From the NCBI RefSeq assembly GCF_000739635.1, contig NZ_BATQ01000175.1:1-64000 (forward strand): a stretch of DNA of 64,000 nucleotides. Direction: 5' to 3'. The notes beneath the pieces are model-generated. The model worked only from the letters and a program-made list of their open reading frames with translations. It was not told the origin of the DNA and ran no database searches. Below, in pieces: positions 10,953 to 20,223 of the stretch. Position numbers and translations under genes: made by a program. This DNA comes from Verrucomicrobium sp. BvORR034 (GTDB lineage Bacteria > Verrucomicrobiota > Verrucomicrobiia > Verrucomicrobiales > Verrucomicrobiaceae). Each line of letters starts with the position of its first letter. Position 1 is the first letter of the stretch.

Positions 10953-11408
10953 GTGAGATCTGCCCTTTCCCGTCTGATGGCCGGCACCGTCGCCGCTGTG
11001 ATACTTTCCTCGATCCCCGCTCCTGCGGCGGACCCCGGCAAGACTCCCGCCCTCCCCTCGACCAACACCCTCGCAACCAAAGCCCGCCAGGAGCTGGAGG
11101 TCATGATGGACAAGCTGAAGCTCAGCGACGTGCAGAAAACCCAGGTACGGCCTGTTTTCGAGGACGCCCTGGTGCGCAGCAACGCCTTGCTGCAGTCTGC
11201 GCTCAAGAACCTGAGCGGCAACAAGAGCAGTGAACAGAAAGCCGCCGCCCTGGAGCAATCCAAGCAGGAGCTTAAAAGCATCAAGGAAGACACCGACACC
11301 CGCCTCACCCAGATCCTCACCCCGGAACAGATGGCGCAGATGAAGAAACTCCGCAACGAGCGCGGCAGTGAGTTGAAGAAGGAGTACCCGGTGAAGAAGC
11401 CGTCCTGA
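10953..11408 (+). CDS. Small periplasmic helical protein, Spy/LTXXQ-like
   Basis: A 151-residue protein with a signal peptide (about residues 1-25, ending PAPAA) and an all-helical, Lys/Glu/Gln-rich mature part. The segments DKLKLSDVQKTQVRPVFEDA and ILTPEQMAQMKKLRNE resemble the LTxxQ-type repeats of Spy/CpxP-like periplasmic proteins, which bind unfolded proteins or sense envelope stress. I chose the GTG at 10953 because it places the signal peptide at the N-terminus; the frame continues upstream to an ATG at 10899 and a TTG at 10875, which would overlap the ilvD terminator and add a Pro-rich leader. Family assignment is by motif only. No linked two-component system is present. Confidence 0.7.
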   Translation: MRSALSRLMAGTVAAVILSSIPAPAADPGKTPALPSTNTLATKARQELEVMMDKLKLSDVQKTQVRPVFEDALVRSNALLQSALKNLSGNKSSEQKAAALEQSKQELKSIKEDTDTRLTQILTPEQMAQMKKLRNERGSELKKEYPVKKPS

Positions 11409-11454
11409 CCAGCCTAATTGGAACAACCATCGGAGAAACTCTGCCGCAGCTCCG

Positions 11455-13611
11455 TCATCGTTTGCGGCTCCGCTCACGATACTTTCGCAAGCTCTGCGTG
11501 AAGGCCTTCTGAATGTCCGGGGGCTGTTGGGCCAGCAGTTTTTCCACGTCCGCCTTGCTGGGCTGGTCATTCAGCGCCGCCAGGCACAACGCGGCAGCAA
11601 GTGCATCCGGAGCACCCTCAGGAAGGTCAATGCCATGGGGTCTCACGCTCAGCTCGCCTTTGGGCTCATCCACACCATCGTAGGGGAGGGATCGAAGAAA
11701 GTAGCCTCCCTCCAACATGAACCGCAGCAGATCCAGCGACGGCGCATCTCCCATATCGCGCAGGGTGGCCATCGTACGCCACCTATTGGCCTGACGCGGA
11801 TGGGACAATGAAAATCTGGCAAGGGGCTCCAGCAGCGGCCATTCGCCAAGCCACGGTTTGAAGTTCCCGAGCCCAAAGATCCAGCGCGCCGCCCCTTCCC
11901 ATTCGGCTGTAGAAGGCCGCGCCTTTCGGATCGCCGCGACCACCGCCTCCTGCGGCAGGGCCACGATCCATTCTGTCAGGATCAGCTGCTCAAACCGCGG
12001 CACCATTGACCAGTTGTTGTGGTCACCACCGAGGAGTTTCAGGAATAACGTCGCCTGATCCTCTGCGGACGGAAGCTCCCTCTTCAACATCTTGAGAAAC
12101 GCCTCCGGCTCCTCTCCAGCAAGGGTGGCATCCGTCACGGTCCACGGCAGGCACCTGCGGTAGCTCTCCCGTCTGCGTTCCTCTGTGCTGGCCTGTCGCT
12201 CCAGCATGTCCATCTCCTCCTTGGCCCGGGCGTGCCCATGTCGGGCCAGCCAGTCTTGGAGATACGCGGCGGCCCGATCTGTCAGCACCCCGTCTGACGG
12301 CCACTCTCCCCCACGCCACCGGATGGATTTTCCGTGATGATGGCTAATGGCTGCCACAAGCACATCCCCATCATAGAACTCGAACGTCGGTTCACCGCGA
12401 CACATGCAGAAAAATCCATCCTGGCTGTCCGACACTTCCAGATGCGTGGCCAGCTCTGCGATGATACGGGGATCCCGCGTGTCATGAAACGTCACCGCCA
12501 CTTCCCTCTCATAAAGAGGGGCTCCACCCGTGCGGACCTTCAGACGGTCTGCGGACTTCAAGACTGGTGCCAGCACCGCATTCATGCTGCGGCGCACCTC
12601 ACATTGAGGATTCATTTCCGCGAACCGGTCCACCTTGCCTTCAGTCACTATTGCCAGCAGCAGGTTGGCTGATTTCAGGGCAGGCAGGGTGATTTGCGGC
12701 AGGTTCCCCACCGGAGAGACGGCGGCATCGAGGGTTCTCAGCTTCGGGAGAGTTTCCAGCGACTTGAGATTCAACGGCACAAGCAGCCTCTTATCGAACG
12801 TGCGGATGTGCCCCACTCGGAGCTGGCGGAGCTCCACCAACCCGCTGAGCCAGTCTGCCCTCCCAAGATAGTCACAGGAGTCAGCGATGAGGGTTTTCAG
12901 GGAGGTGAGACTGCCCAGTGCCTGCACCTGCTGCGCCTCACGGCATCTGGGGAGGCTGAGGTACTCCAGCGGCAACCCTTCCACAGTGGCAAAGTCAAAG
13001 CGTTCCGGACTGATGGACCGCAACGCAAGGAACCTCAGCTCTCGGAGATGTCGCAACTGGCTCATGTCTTCAAACCCTCCGCTGGAGGAGGAGGCCAGCT
13101 CCAGGTGACGCAGAGTGGCAGGCAGCGTCGGGAGCCGGTTTCCACCATCCGGCATCGCCCCCTTCTCCAGGACCACCATCACCCGAGCCAGATCCAGTTT
13201 GTGAAGCAGGGCTTCCAGAGCAGGAGACCATTTCTCCAGAGTCACGCCCCTGAGCCGCCGCAGGTCTGCCTCGCTCATGTTCACAAGGCGATGCTCCAGC
13301 CCTGTGTCAGCCCGAGCATCGACTCGACAAGCCACCAGCACTTTCCTACCTCCTGGCATCATGCGATAGAGCAGATGGTCCTGCTGCTGCCCCTCAAAGT
13401 CGTAGCTCCCCGGTTCATCCAGGGTCAGCGCGAGACGGTTCACCATCACTTTGTCGCCTGGCTCTGGCCCGTCGCCGCCCTCCACATGCCAAATTGGTGG
13501 CTCGATAGGTTCGCCATTCAGGGTGAAGCGAAACTTCTCCGGTGCCCCTGCCGCAAGTGAGGTTTGCAGGAGGCAAAAGCTCCAGAGAAACAGAAACACT
13601 ATTTTTACCAC
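11455..13611 (-). CDS. Secreted leucine-rich-repeat protein
   Basis: A 718-residue protein with a signal peptide (MVKIVFLFLWSFCLLQTSLA, cleavage near AAGA). Residues about 130-300 carry irregular leucine-rich repeats ('LPATLRHLELASSS', 'LRELRFLALRSIS', 'LTSLKTLIADSC', 'LPKLRTLDAAVS'). The C-terminal half is helical and rich in Trp, Arg and Glu with no motif I recognise. It is probably periplasmic or surface-exposed and used for protein binding. The start is a GTG; no better start lies nearby. It stands between the Spy-like gene (convergent) and hom (same strand, 75 bases upstream). Confidence 0.75.
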   Translation of the reverse strand: MVKIVFLFLWSFCLLQTSLAAGAPEKFRFTLNGEPIEPPIWHVEGGDGPEPGDKVMVNRLALTLDEPGSYDFEGQQQDHLLYRMMPGGRKVLVACRVDARADTGLEHRLVNMSEADLRRLRGVTLEKWSPALEALLHKLDLARVMVVLEKGAMPDGGNRLPTLPATLRHLELASSSSGGFEDMSQLRHLRELRFLALRSISPERFDFATVEGLPLEYLSLPRCREAQQVQALGSLTSLKTLIADSCDYLGRADWLSGLVELRQLRVGHIRTFDKRLLVPLNLKSLETLPKLRTLDAAVSPVGNLPQITLPALKSANLLLAIVTEGKVDRFAEMNPQCEVRRSMNAVLAPVLKSADRLKVRTGGAPLYEREVAVTFHDTRDPRIIAELATHLEVSDSQDGFFCMCRGEPTFEFYDGDVLVAAISHHHGKSIRWRGGEWPSDGVLTDRAAAYLQDWLARHGHARAKEEMDMLERQASTEERRRESYRRCLPWTVTDATLAGEEPEAFLKMLKRELPSAEDQATLFLKLLGGDHNNWSMVPRFEQLILTEWIVALPQEAVVAAIRKARPSTAEWEGAARWIFGLGNFKPWLGEWPLLEPLARFSLSHPRQANRWRTMATLRDMGDAPSLDLLRFMLEGGYFLRSLPYDGVDEPKGELSVRPHGIDLPEGAPDALAAALCLAALNDQPSKADVEKLLAQQPPDIQKAFTQSLRKYRERSRKR

Positions 13612-13686
13612 GCCGCCAAGGTGGCATGACGAGATTGCGTCAGTCGATGCAAAAACCTCGTTATCTGGCCGGCCCCTCAGGGCTGC

Positions 13687-15006
13687 TCACCCCTCCATCG
13701 TCTCCACCCGCATCCATACCGGCGTTTCCCGCACACACTCCAGCGCCGCGATGCTGCCGATCGCTTCCTTCACGGTCGCCAGTGTCGCGTCATCGAGCAT
13801 CAGGATCAGGGAGGTGAACTCCGAGCCCAGCTCCTCTGGCTGCATGACGCTGGAGATGCCGATCCCGCGGTCACCCAGCAGGGCGGCCACCTGGGCCAGA
13901 ACGCCCGGCTTGTCGTCCACCTTCAGCCGCACGTAGTAGTGCGAGATGGTCTCGGCCGCCGGCTTGCTCTTTCCATAGAGACCGTGAGGCACGAACCCGC
14001 TGTGGCGCTGGCCATACACCAGGGTGGCAGCCGCCTCGGCCAAATCGGAAATCACACTGGAGGAAGTGGGGTCCTGTCCGGCCCCTTTGCCGTAGAAGAG
14101 GGTCTCCCCCACGATGTCGCCATTCACGAGCACCGCATTGTATGCGCCGCTCACGCTGGCCAGGATGTGGCTGCTGGGCAACAGGCTCGGACGGGTGCTC
14201 ACCTCCACACGCCCCTTGGCATCGGCGCGAATCACGCTCAGCAGCTTGATCGTGTAGCCCAGCTTTTCGGCAAAGGCCATGTCCGTGGGCGTAACGCGCT
14301 CGATCCCCTCCACATGCACGTCCTGGGGCTTGATCCAGAAGCCGTAGCTCAGGGAGGCTAGAATGATCGCCTTGTGCGCCGCGTCCCAGCCGCTCACGTC
14401 CAGCGTGGGATCCGCCTCGGCAAAACCGTGCGCCTGGGCCTCGTCCAGCGCCTGCTCGTAGCTGATCCCCGCCTCTTTCATGCGGGAGAGGATGTAGTTG
14501 CAGGTGCCGTTGATGATCCCGTGGATGCTCTTGATGTGGTTGCCCACGAAGCCTTCCTGCACCGTCTGGATGATAGGGATGCCACCCGCCACGGCTGCCT
14601 CAAAGTAAATCGGTACGTGGCACTGCTCCGCCAGGGCAAAGAGTTCCTGCCCACGCTCAGCGAGGAGCGCCTTATTGCCCGTCACCACCGGCTTCTTCGC
14701 CCGCAGCGAGGCGCACACCAGATCAAAGGCCTCTGTCGTGCCACCCACCAGCTCCACCATCACATCCAGATTCGGATCCGCGACGAGCTCCCGCCAGTCG
14801 CCCGTGATCATGTCGGCCGGGATTTCAGCACCGCGCGGCTTGGTGACATCGCGTACCGCGATTCTTTCCACTCGCAGTACACAACCAGTGCGCTCTTTCA
14901 GCAGACCCCCGTTCTGCCGGAGATTTTTGAAAACTCCCATCCCCACATTTCCCAAACCTGCGAGACCGATACGAACGAGACGGGGGCTGGGCACGTTGCT
15001 GGACAT
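13687..15006 (-). CDS. hom: Homoserine dehydrogenase with ACT domain
   Basis: Reduces aspartate semialdehyde to homoserine, the branch point to threonine and methionine. The 439 residues follow the usual layout: NAD(P) Rossmann fold with GLAGLGNVGMGV at about 14-25, the TGNKALLAERG catalytic region near 115, the NGTCNYILSRM signature, ADPTLDVSGWDAAHK with the active-site Asp and Lys, and a C-terminal ACT domain (about 355-435: YYVRLKVDDKPGVLAQVAALLGDRGIGI) for amino-acid feedback, usually by threonine. The start ATG at 15006 follows a short Ser/Pro leader. The AT-rich 15060-15125 upstream likely carries its promoter. It is not fused to aspartokinase. Confidence 0.97.
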   Translation of the reverse strand: MSSNVPSPRLVRIGLAGLGNVGMGVFKNLRQNGGLLKERTGCVLRVERIAVRDVTKPRGAEIPADMITGDWRELVADPNLDVMVELVGGTTEAFDLVCASLRAKKPVVTGNKALLAERGQELFALAEQCHVPIYFEAAVAGGIPIIQTVQEGFVGNHIKSIHGIINGTCNYILSRMKEAGISYEQALDEAQAHGFAEADPTLDVSGWDAAHKAIILASLSYGFWIKPQDVHVEGIERVTPTDMAFAEKLGYTIKLLSVIRADAKGRVEVSTRPSLLPSSHILASVSGAYNAVLVNGDIVGETLFYGKGAGQDPTSSSVISDLAEAAATLVYGQRHSGFVPHGLYGKSKPAAETISHYYVRLKVDDKPGVLAQVAALLGDRGIGISSVMQPEELGSEFTSLILMLDDATLATVKEAIGSIAALECVRETPVWMRVETMEG

Positions 15007-15165
15007 GATTTTAGCGGGAAAATGAGGCGCGCATCATGCATGGGATACCTCCCTCACGCAACCCAGTCTTCAGCTTGAAAGATTTCTATAAATCTGAGAA
15101 ACAAACTATCGATTTGAAAAAAATTCAACCTTGTCACCGCCTTTGCGGTCTGTTGGGATACCTCC

Positions 15166-15411
15166 ATGCGCATTTTCAGTACCCTGGTAGCCATGCTCTT
15201 CTTGAGCGGTTCCGTCGTCCACGCTGACGATGCGGGCGGGGTACCTGTGGTGACCAGCGCAGCGGCCGTAGGAGCCAGTGGCACCGCCAGTGCCGTGCTG
15301 CCCTCCTCCGCGTTGCCGCACAACTCGCGGGCCATTGTGCTCGTCATTGGGGTGGCTGCCGTCCTGGTGACCTTCCAGCGGGCTCTGACTGCCCCCAGGA
15401 AAAGCGCCTGA
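15166..15411 (+). CDS. Small secreted/anchored protein, unknown function
   Basis: An 81-residue reading frame with a clear signal peptide (MRIFSTLVAMLFLSGSVVHA, cut before DDAG), a short Ala/Ser/Val-rich mature stretch, one hydrophobic helix (about 55-70, AIVLVIGVAAVLVTF) and a basic tail (TAPRKSA). Hydrophobic helix plus basic end resembles C-terminal sorting signals of exosortase targets, but no PEP-type motif precedes it. It fits the gap between divergently placed hom and gpmI without overlap. I do not recognise a family; the layered signal, helix and basic tail favour a real gene, the short length argues caution. Confidence 0.5.
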   Translation: MRIFSTLVAMLFLSGSVVHADDAGGVPVVTSAAAVGASGTASAVLPSSALPHNSRAIVLVIGVAAVLVTFQRALTAPRKSA

Positions 15412-15531
15412 GACACGCTCCGCATTCGTGCGAGAGCCAGCACCTGATTGGGCTTCGACGGGCAAGGGCCATTTCCTTTGCTTGATTCCCGCCCCCTTTG
15501 CGGGCATGGAAGCAGCTCCCAATCTATCACC

Positions 15532-17085
15532 ATGTCCAGGAAACCTGTTGTACTCATCATTCGCGACGGCTGGGGGATCAATCCCGGCGGCAAAGCGGCG
15601 GCGGCCGATAACGGCGACGCCACCCTGCTGGCTCACACCCCCTTTCACGACGAGCTCTATGCCAAGTACCCCTGGAGCACGGTCAGTGGCAGCGGTGAAG
15701 ACGTGGGCCTCCCGGAAGGCCAGATGGGCAACAGTGAAGTGGGCCACCTCAATCTCGGTGCCGGCCGCGTGGTCTATCAGGACCTGACCCGCATCAACAA
15801 GTGCATTCGGGAAGGTGAACTCGCCCAGCAGCCCGTGCTGGTGGACGCCTTTGCCAAGGCCAAAGGAAAGCGTCTGCATTTCCTCGGTCTGGTGAGCGAT
15901 GGTGGGGTGCACTCCCATCAGAACCACCTGGCCGCCCTGTGCGACGCCGCCAAGGCCGCCGGAGTGGATGACATCTTCGTCCATGCCATCACGGACGGTC
16001 GCGACACCTCCCCCAAGGGCGGTGCCGCCTATGTGGCCAAGCTGGAAAAGGACCTCGTCCCCAGCGGAGCCAAGATCGCCACCGTCATCGGCCGCTACTA
16101 CGCAATGGACCGCGACAAGCGCTGGGAGCGCAACAAGCTCGCCTGGGACGCCATTGTGCTCGGCCGGGGCGAAGTTCACACCGACGCCCCGAGCGCCGCA
16201 GTGGCCGCCGCCTACGCCGCAGAACCCCGTGGCGATGAGTTCCTGCTGCCCATGATCTTTGCTGACGCCAATCAGCAGCGCATCCACGACGGCGATGTGG
16301 TGCTGTGGTTCAACTTCCGCGCCGACCGCGCCCGCCAGTTGAGCGAGGCATTCCTGCTGTCTGATTTCAACGGATTCGACCGCGAAGTCACCCCCAAGGT
16401 GGCCTACTACACCCTCACGGAGTATGACCAGACCTACTACGACCTCGGCTGCCAGGTCATCTTTGGGCCGGAGAGCATGAAGAACATTCTCGGCGAGGTG
16501 GTGTCTGCCGCCGGCCTCAAGCAGTTGCGCGCTGCGGAGACCGAGAAGTACCCCCACGTCACCTTCTTCTTCAACGGCGGGGTGGAAACCCCGTTTGAAG
16601 GCGAAGAGCGCTACCTCGCCATCAGCCCCAAGGAAGTGGCGACCTATGATCAAAAGCCCCAGATGAGCGCTCCGGACCTCGCCTTCGAGCTGGTGCGTCG
16701 CATTGGGAACTACGACCTCGTCATCATCAACTTCGCCAACCCGGACATGGTGGGCCACACCGGCATCGTAGAGGCCGGCGTGCATGCGGTGGAGACGATC
16801 GATCTGGGCGTGCGTCTGGTGGTGGAAAAGGTGCTCTCCCTGGGCGGCAAGCTCTTCATCACGGCAGACCACGGCAACTGCGAGCAAATGCGCAATGCCG
16901 ACGGCACACCCCACACGGCTCACACGACGAATCTGGTTCACGGCATCTACGTGGCCGCCGATGCCGCGGAACACAATGTGCGCAATGGCAAGCTGGCGGA
17001 CATTGCCCCCACCCTGCTGCACATGCTGGGCGTCGCACAGCCGCTCGAGATGACCGGCAAGTCGCTCCTTGAGCCCAAGGCCTGA
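15532..17085 (+). CDS. gpmI: 2,3-bisphosphoglycerate-independent phosphoglycerate mutase
   Basis: Interconverts 3- and 2-phosphoglycerate in glycolysis and gluconeogenesis using two metal ions. The 517 residues match the family. IIRDGWG holds the first metal Asp (Asp12), QMGNSEVGHLNLGAGR carries the phosphorylated Ser68, and DGRDTSPKGG, NFANPDMVGHTG and ITADHGNCE supply phosphate and metal ligands. An in-frame ATG at 15448 exists, but the ATG at 15532 gives the standard N-terminus MSRKPVVLIIRDGWG. A terminator follows at 17122. Confidence 0.97.
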   Translation: MSRKPVVLIIRDGWGINPGGKAAAADNGDATLLAHTPFHDELYAKYPWSTVSGSGEDVGLPEGQMGNSEVGHLNLGAGRVVYQDLTRINKCIREGELAQQPVLVDAFAKAKGKRLHFLGLVSDGGVHSHQNHLAALCDAAKAAGVDDIFVHAITDGRDTSPKGGAAYVAKLEKDLVPSGAKIATVIGRYYAMDRDKRWERNKLAWDAIVLGRGEVHTDAPSAAVAAAYAAEPRGDEFLLPMIFADANQQRIHDGDVVLWFNFRADRARQLSEAFLLSDFNGFDREVTPKVAYYTLTEYDQTYYDLGCQVIFGPESMKNILGEVVSAAGLKQLRAAETEKYPHVTFFFNGGVETPFEGEERYLAISPKEVATYDQKPQMSAPDLAFELVRRIGNYDLVIINFANPDMVGHTGIVEAGVHAVETIDLGVRLVVEKVLSLGGKLFITADHGNCEQMRNADGTPHTAHTTNLVHGIYVAADAAEHNVRNGKLADIAPTLLHMLGVAQPLEMTGKSLLEPKA

Positions 17086-17121
17086 TCCGGCCTGTCCTGA
17101 TAATCGTCCCCGATCTGGTTG

Positions 17122-17161
17122 AAAAGCTGCTTCCTCGTCTCTGCGGGGGAGCAGCTTTTTT
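17122..17161 (+). terminator. Intrinsic terminator of gpmI
   Basis: AAAAGCTGCTTCC pairs with GGGGAGCAGCTTTT around a short loop and ends in a T-run. It lies 36 bases past the gpmI stop and before the next start at 17248. Confidence 0.85.
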
Positions 17162-17247
17162 GCGGCCCGGTCCACCCTGATAGGGCGTTATGTCCCGGTT
17201 CCACCAGTCTTGCTTGCCTCCCCCAGCCGAAAGCGTATCCTTTTTAT

Positions 17248-17709
17248 ATGAACAATGATGTGGTGGCGGTGGAGTTGCGCAATGTGCTTCCCATGGACAA
17301 CGGCCATGCGGTGTTCCTGGGCAACGCGGAGAAGACGTTTGTCATCTTCGTGGACGAGCCCGTCGGCACCGCCATCACCATGTCGATGCGTGGCATTGTC
17401 AAAGACCGCCCCCTCACCCATGACCTCATGAGTCACCTGCTCCGGGCCTTTGGAGCGAAGGTGGAGCGCATGATCATCAACGCTCTGGACAACGGCGTCT
17501 TCTACGCCCGCCTCATCATCAGCGCCCAGAACGAAGTACAGCAACGCAAGGTGGTGGAGCTGGACGCCCGCCCCAGCGACAGCATTGCCCTCGCCGTCGC
17601 GCAGAACGCCCCCATCCTCGTGGCCAATGAAGTCTGGCAGTCCGTGGATGACGTCAGCGAGACCCTCGATCAGGTGCAAAAACGCGGCCGCCGCAAGGAA
17701 GACGAGTGA
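17248..17709 (+). CDS. Bifunctional nuclease (DUF151/BFN) domain protein
   Basis: A 153-residue cytoplasmic protein almost wholly made of one BFN domain. Recognisable parts are VFLGNAEKTFVIFVDEPVGTAI, LTHDLMSHLLRAFGAKVERMIINALDNGVFYARL and the ARPSDSIALAVAQNAPILV signature; a charged tail (KRGRRKEDE) follows. Plant members show nuclease activity; the bacterial role is unclear. The frame opens earlier at 17119 but that would read through the gpmI terminator; the ATG at 17248, just after an AT-rich TTTTTATATG, gives the family N-terminus. It stands alone, convergent with the P-II gene. Confidence 0.9.
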   Translation: MNNDVVAVELRNVLPMDNGHAVFLGNAEKTFVIFVDEPVGTAITMSMRGIVKDRPLTHDLMSHLLRAFGAKVERMIINALDNGVFYARLIISAQNEVQQRKVVELDARPSDSIALAVAQNAPILVANEVWQSVDDVSETLDQVQKRGRRKEDE

Positions 17710-17723
17710 CCCCTTCGGGGTGG

Positions 17724-17919
17724 AGACAGAAGACTGGAAGACACCAGACATCAGACTTGAGCTGACGCATGGGAGGAGGTGCCCAGCGAAGCTGGTCAGT
17801 AAAAGGTGCGAGGGAACGTCCTTGTCCCGGTCCGCCACAAGCGTCCCATGACCCGCCTATTCTTCAAGGTTTCCCGTCAGAGCGTCAGCTCAGGTCTGGT
17901 GTCTTCCAGTCTGGTGTCT
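17724..17919. repeat. Inverted-repeat element in the BFN/P-II gene gap
   Basis: The left arm (17724-17768) and the reverse complement of the right arm (17882-17919) match closely, apart from a 7-base insertion in the left arm and a few substitutions. The arms enclose about 110 bases, within which GCATGGGA and TCCCATG add to the pairing. No coding sequence is visible. It looks like a non-autonomous palindromic intergenic element. This and the following terminator fill the 317-base gap between 17709 and 18027. Confidence 0.7.
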
Positions 17920-17932
17920 GCCGCTTCGCGGC

Positions 17933-17976
17933 GAAAAAAAAGACAGGCCGGACCACCCGGTCCGACCTGCCTTTTT
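17933..17976. terminator. Bidirectional terminator between BFN gene and glnB
   Basis: An A-run, an 11-position stem (CAGGCCGGACC with GGTCCGACCTG, one mismatch), loop ACCC and a T-run. It can end both converging genes. Confidence 0.8.
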
Positions 17977-18026
17977 CGCACGCTTCCTCACTCCGATGGT
18001 TAGTCGGAAATCCTTGTCATGGGGCA

Positions 18027-18446
<420 letters not shown>

Positions 18447-18457
18447 TCAACACATTA

Positions 18458-18471
18458 GCGGGCACCGTGCC
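18458..18471 (-). promoter_or_regulatory. Sigma-54 (-24/-12) type promoter for glnB
   Basis: Read on the minus strand: TTGGCACGGTGCCCGCTAA. The -24 box TGGCACG is complete, and GG and GC are exactly ten bases apart, the spacing required by RpoN. Transcription would begin near 18446, leaving about 70 bases of leader before the glnB ATG. Genes for P-II proteins are classic RpoN/NtrC targets. The -12 box has CC in place of the consensus TT. Confidence 0.6.
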
Positions 18472-18604
18472 AACTCACGACGAATTTTGAAAAAGATGGT
18501 TAAGACCACTTTCGGCACAATGAATTTTTGCAAACCCCCGTCGCGAAGCTTGGCAAGCCTCACTCGGCATGTTTCTATCAGTCTATCCAATCAAAACCCA
18601 CCTC

Positions 18605-19480
18605 ATGCAAACACCATTTGTAGTTCTCTTCCCCGCCCTCCTCGCAGCTTTCACCCTCAGCGCCAACGGGGCAGACAAAATTACGCTCCGGCAGCACTGG
18701 GAGCCCGGAAAGCTGTATAAACAGGAAAATGTCACAGACATGTCCATGGTCATGCCCGGCTTGGGAGCCGCAGGCGAACAAAAGACGAACATCATCCAGA
18801 GCCTTACCGTCGGCGTCACCAAAGATCCTGGTTCCGATAATAAGTCCGCTGAAGTCAAGTTTGCCGCCATCAAAGGTTCCATGACCATGATGGGCCAGGT
18901 GATGACCTATGACTCCGCAGATCCCGCCAAGTCCCAGCCCTTCCTGCAACAGGCCTTTGGAGCGATGGTCGGCAAGTCCTTCACCATCGTTTACGACAAG
19001 GATGACAAGTTCGTCTCCGTAAAGGGCATCGAAAACCTGGCTCCGACACCGCTGGGCAAGACCCAGGCGATGGATGGCAAACAACTTGCCGAAGCCTTCC
19101 GCAAATCCAGCGAGATGGGGCTGCCCAAAGACCCTGTGGCCGTGGGCGACACCTGGAAGGTGGAAGAAAAGATGGACCTGCCCCCCATTGGCAAACTCGT
19201 CATCAAAGCCACCGGTAAGTTTGACTCCCTGGCCACGGTCAAAGGAGCCAATACCGCAAAGCTGCTCATCACAGGCGAGTTTTCCACCGAAGGCGACAAC
19301 CAGATGGTGAAGCTCGGCGAAGGTTCCAAGTTCGACGCCGAAGTGCTCTTCGACCTGGACCGCAAGGTGGTCGTCAACAACGTGACCAACACCACTCTGA
19401 AACTGAATGTGGGCGGCAAAGAAGCTCCCATGACCCAGAAGGTGACCACCGCCCTGACTGGCATCGAAGACCTCAAATAA
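18605..19480 (+). CDS. Secreted protein, DUF6263-like
   Basis: A 291-residue protein with a signal peptide (PFVVLFPALLAAFTLSANGA). The mature part alternates beta strands, e.g. ITLRQHWEPGKLYKQENVTDMSM, FGAMVGKSFTIVYDKDDKFVSVKG and GDTWKVEEKMDLPPIGKLVIKATGKF, a pattern like DUF6263-type lipid-binding or beta-barrel-like periplasmic proteins seen in Planctomycetes and Verrucomicrobia. Function is not known. The frame opens at 18569, but the ATG at 18605 begins the signal peptide directly. It is single and closed by a strong terminator. Confidence 0.75.
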   Translation: MQTPFVVLFPALLAAFTLSANGADKITLRQHWEPGKLYKQENVTDMSMVMPGLGAAGEQKTNIIQSLTVGVTKDPGSDNKSAEVKFAAIKGSMTMMGQVMTYDSADPAKSQPFLQQAFGAMVGKSFTIVYDKDDKFVSVKGIENLAPTPLGKTQAMDGKQLAEAFRKSSEMGLPKDPVAVGDTWKVEEKMDLPPIGKLVIKATGKFDSLATVKGANTAKLLITGEFSTEGDNQMVKLGEGSKFDAEVLFDLDRKVVVNNVTNTTLKLNVGGKEAPMTQKVTTALTGIEDLK

Positions 19481-19510
19481 GGCGGAACTCGCCTTACTCT
19501 TCGCAAGATC

Positions 19511-19547
19511 AAAAAAAGCGGATGATGCAAAGCATCATCCGCTTTTT
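19511..19547. terminator. Bidirectional terminator between secreted protein gene and tsf
   Basis: A perfect 11-base stem (GCGGATGATGC / GCATCATCCGC), loop AAA, with an A-run before and a T-run after, so it works on both strands for the two converging genes. Confidence 0.92.
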
Positions 19548-19594
19548 GATTTCGACCACAAAGGCCGGAAAGGGATCTCAGAGAAACCGATCAA

Positions 19595-20185
19595 TCAACC
19601 GCCCACCGCGTAGCGGGTAAAGCGACGCACGACGATGTTCTCGCCGAGCTCAGCGATCTTGCTCTTCACAAGGTCGCGAATGACGATCTTGTCGTCCTTG
19701 ATGAAGGGCTGCTCAAGCAGGCAGTTGTCAGCAAAGTACTTGTTGATTTTGCCTTCAACGATCTTGTCCACCACGTTGGCGGGCTTGCCCTTGACCTGGT
19801 CAGCCGCGATTTCGCGCTCTTTCTCAAGCAGGGTTTCCGGCACGTCTTCGCGCTGGAGATAGCTCGGGTTGGCAGCAGCGATGTGGAGGGTGAGGTCCTT
19901 CACAAAGGTCTGGAAGTTCTCGTTCTTGGCCACGAAGTCGGTTTCGCAATTGACTTCGATCAGCACGCCCACGCGACCAGCCATGTGAATGTAGCTGGAG
20001 ATAATGCCTTCCTTGGCTTCACGATCCGCCTTGCCCGCCGCCTTGGCGATGCCCTTCTTGCGCAGGATCGTTTCGGCCTCCTCGATGTTGCCTTGGGCTT
20101 CGGTGAGGGCCTTTTTGCAGTCCATCATGCCCGCATTGGTCTTCTTGCGGAGGTTGTTGACGAGTTCAGCGGTGATTTCAGCCAT
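19595..20185 (-). CDS. tsf: Elongation factor Ts
   Basis: Guanine nucleotide exchange factor for EF-Tu. The N-terminal UBA-like domain (MAEITAELVNNLRKKTNAGM, DCKKALTEAQGNIEEA) and the signature VNCETDFVAKNENF are clear. At 196 residues it is the short form with a single core subdomain, as in several non-proteobacterial phyla, against about 280 in E. coli. It lies 93 bases downstream of rpsB in the usual rpsB-tsf order, with a hairpin between. Confidence 0.97.
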   Translation of the reverse strand: MAEITAELVNNLRKKTNAGMMDCKKALTEAQGNIEEAETILRKKGIAKAAGKADREAKEGIISSYIHMAGRVGVLIEVNCETDFVAKNENFQTFVKDLTLHIAAANPSYLQREDVPETLLEKEREIAADQVKGKPANVVDKIVEGKINKYFADNCLLEQPFIKDDKIVIRDLVKSKIAELGENIVVRRFTRYAVGG

Positions 20186-20223
20186 GGGTGATAACAGAAT
20201 GAAAGATTAGAGGGAAACTAAAG

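Noticed and set aside
15106-17175. 689-codon minus-strand open frame
   Set aside because: It is antisense to gpmI and has no domain character; the gpmI frame explains the region.
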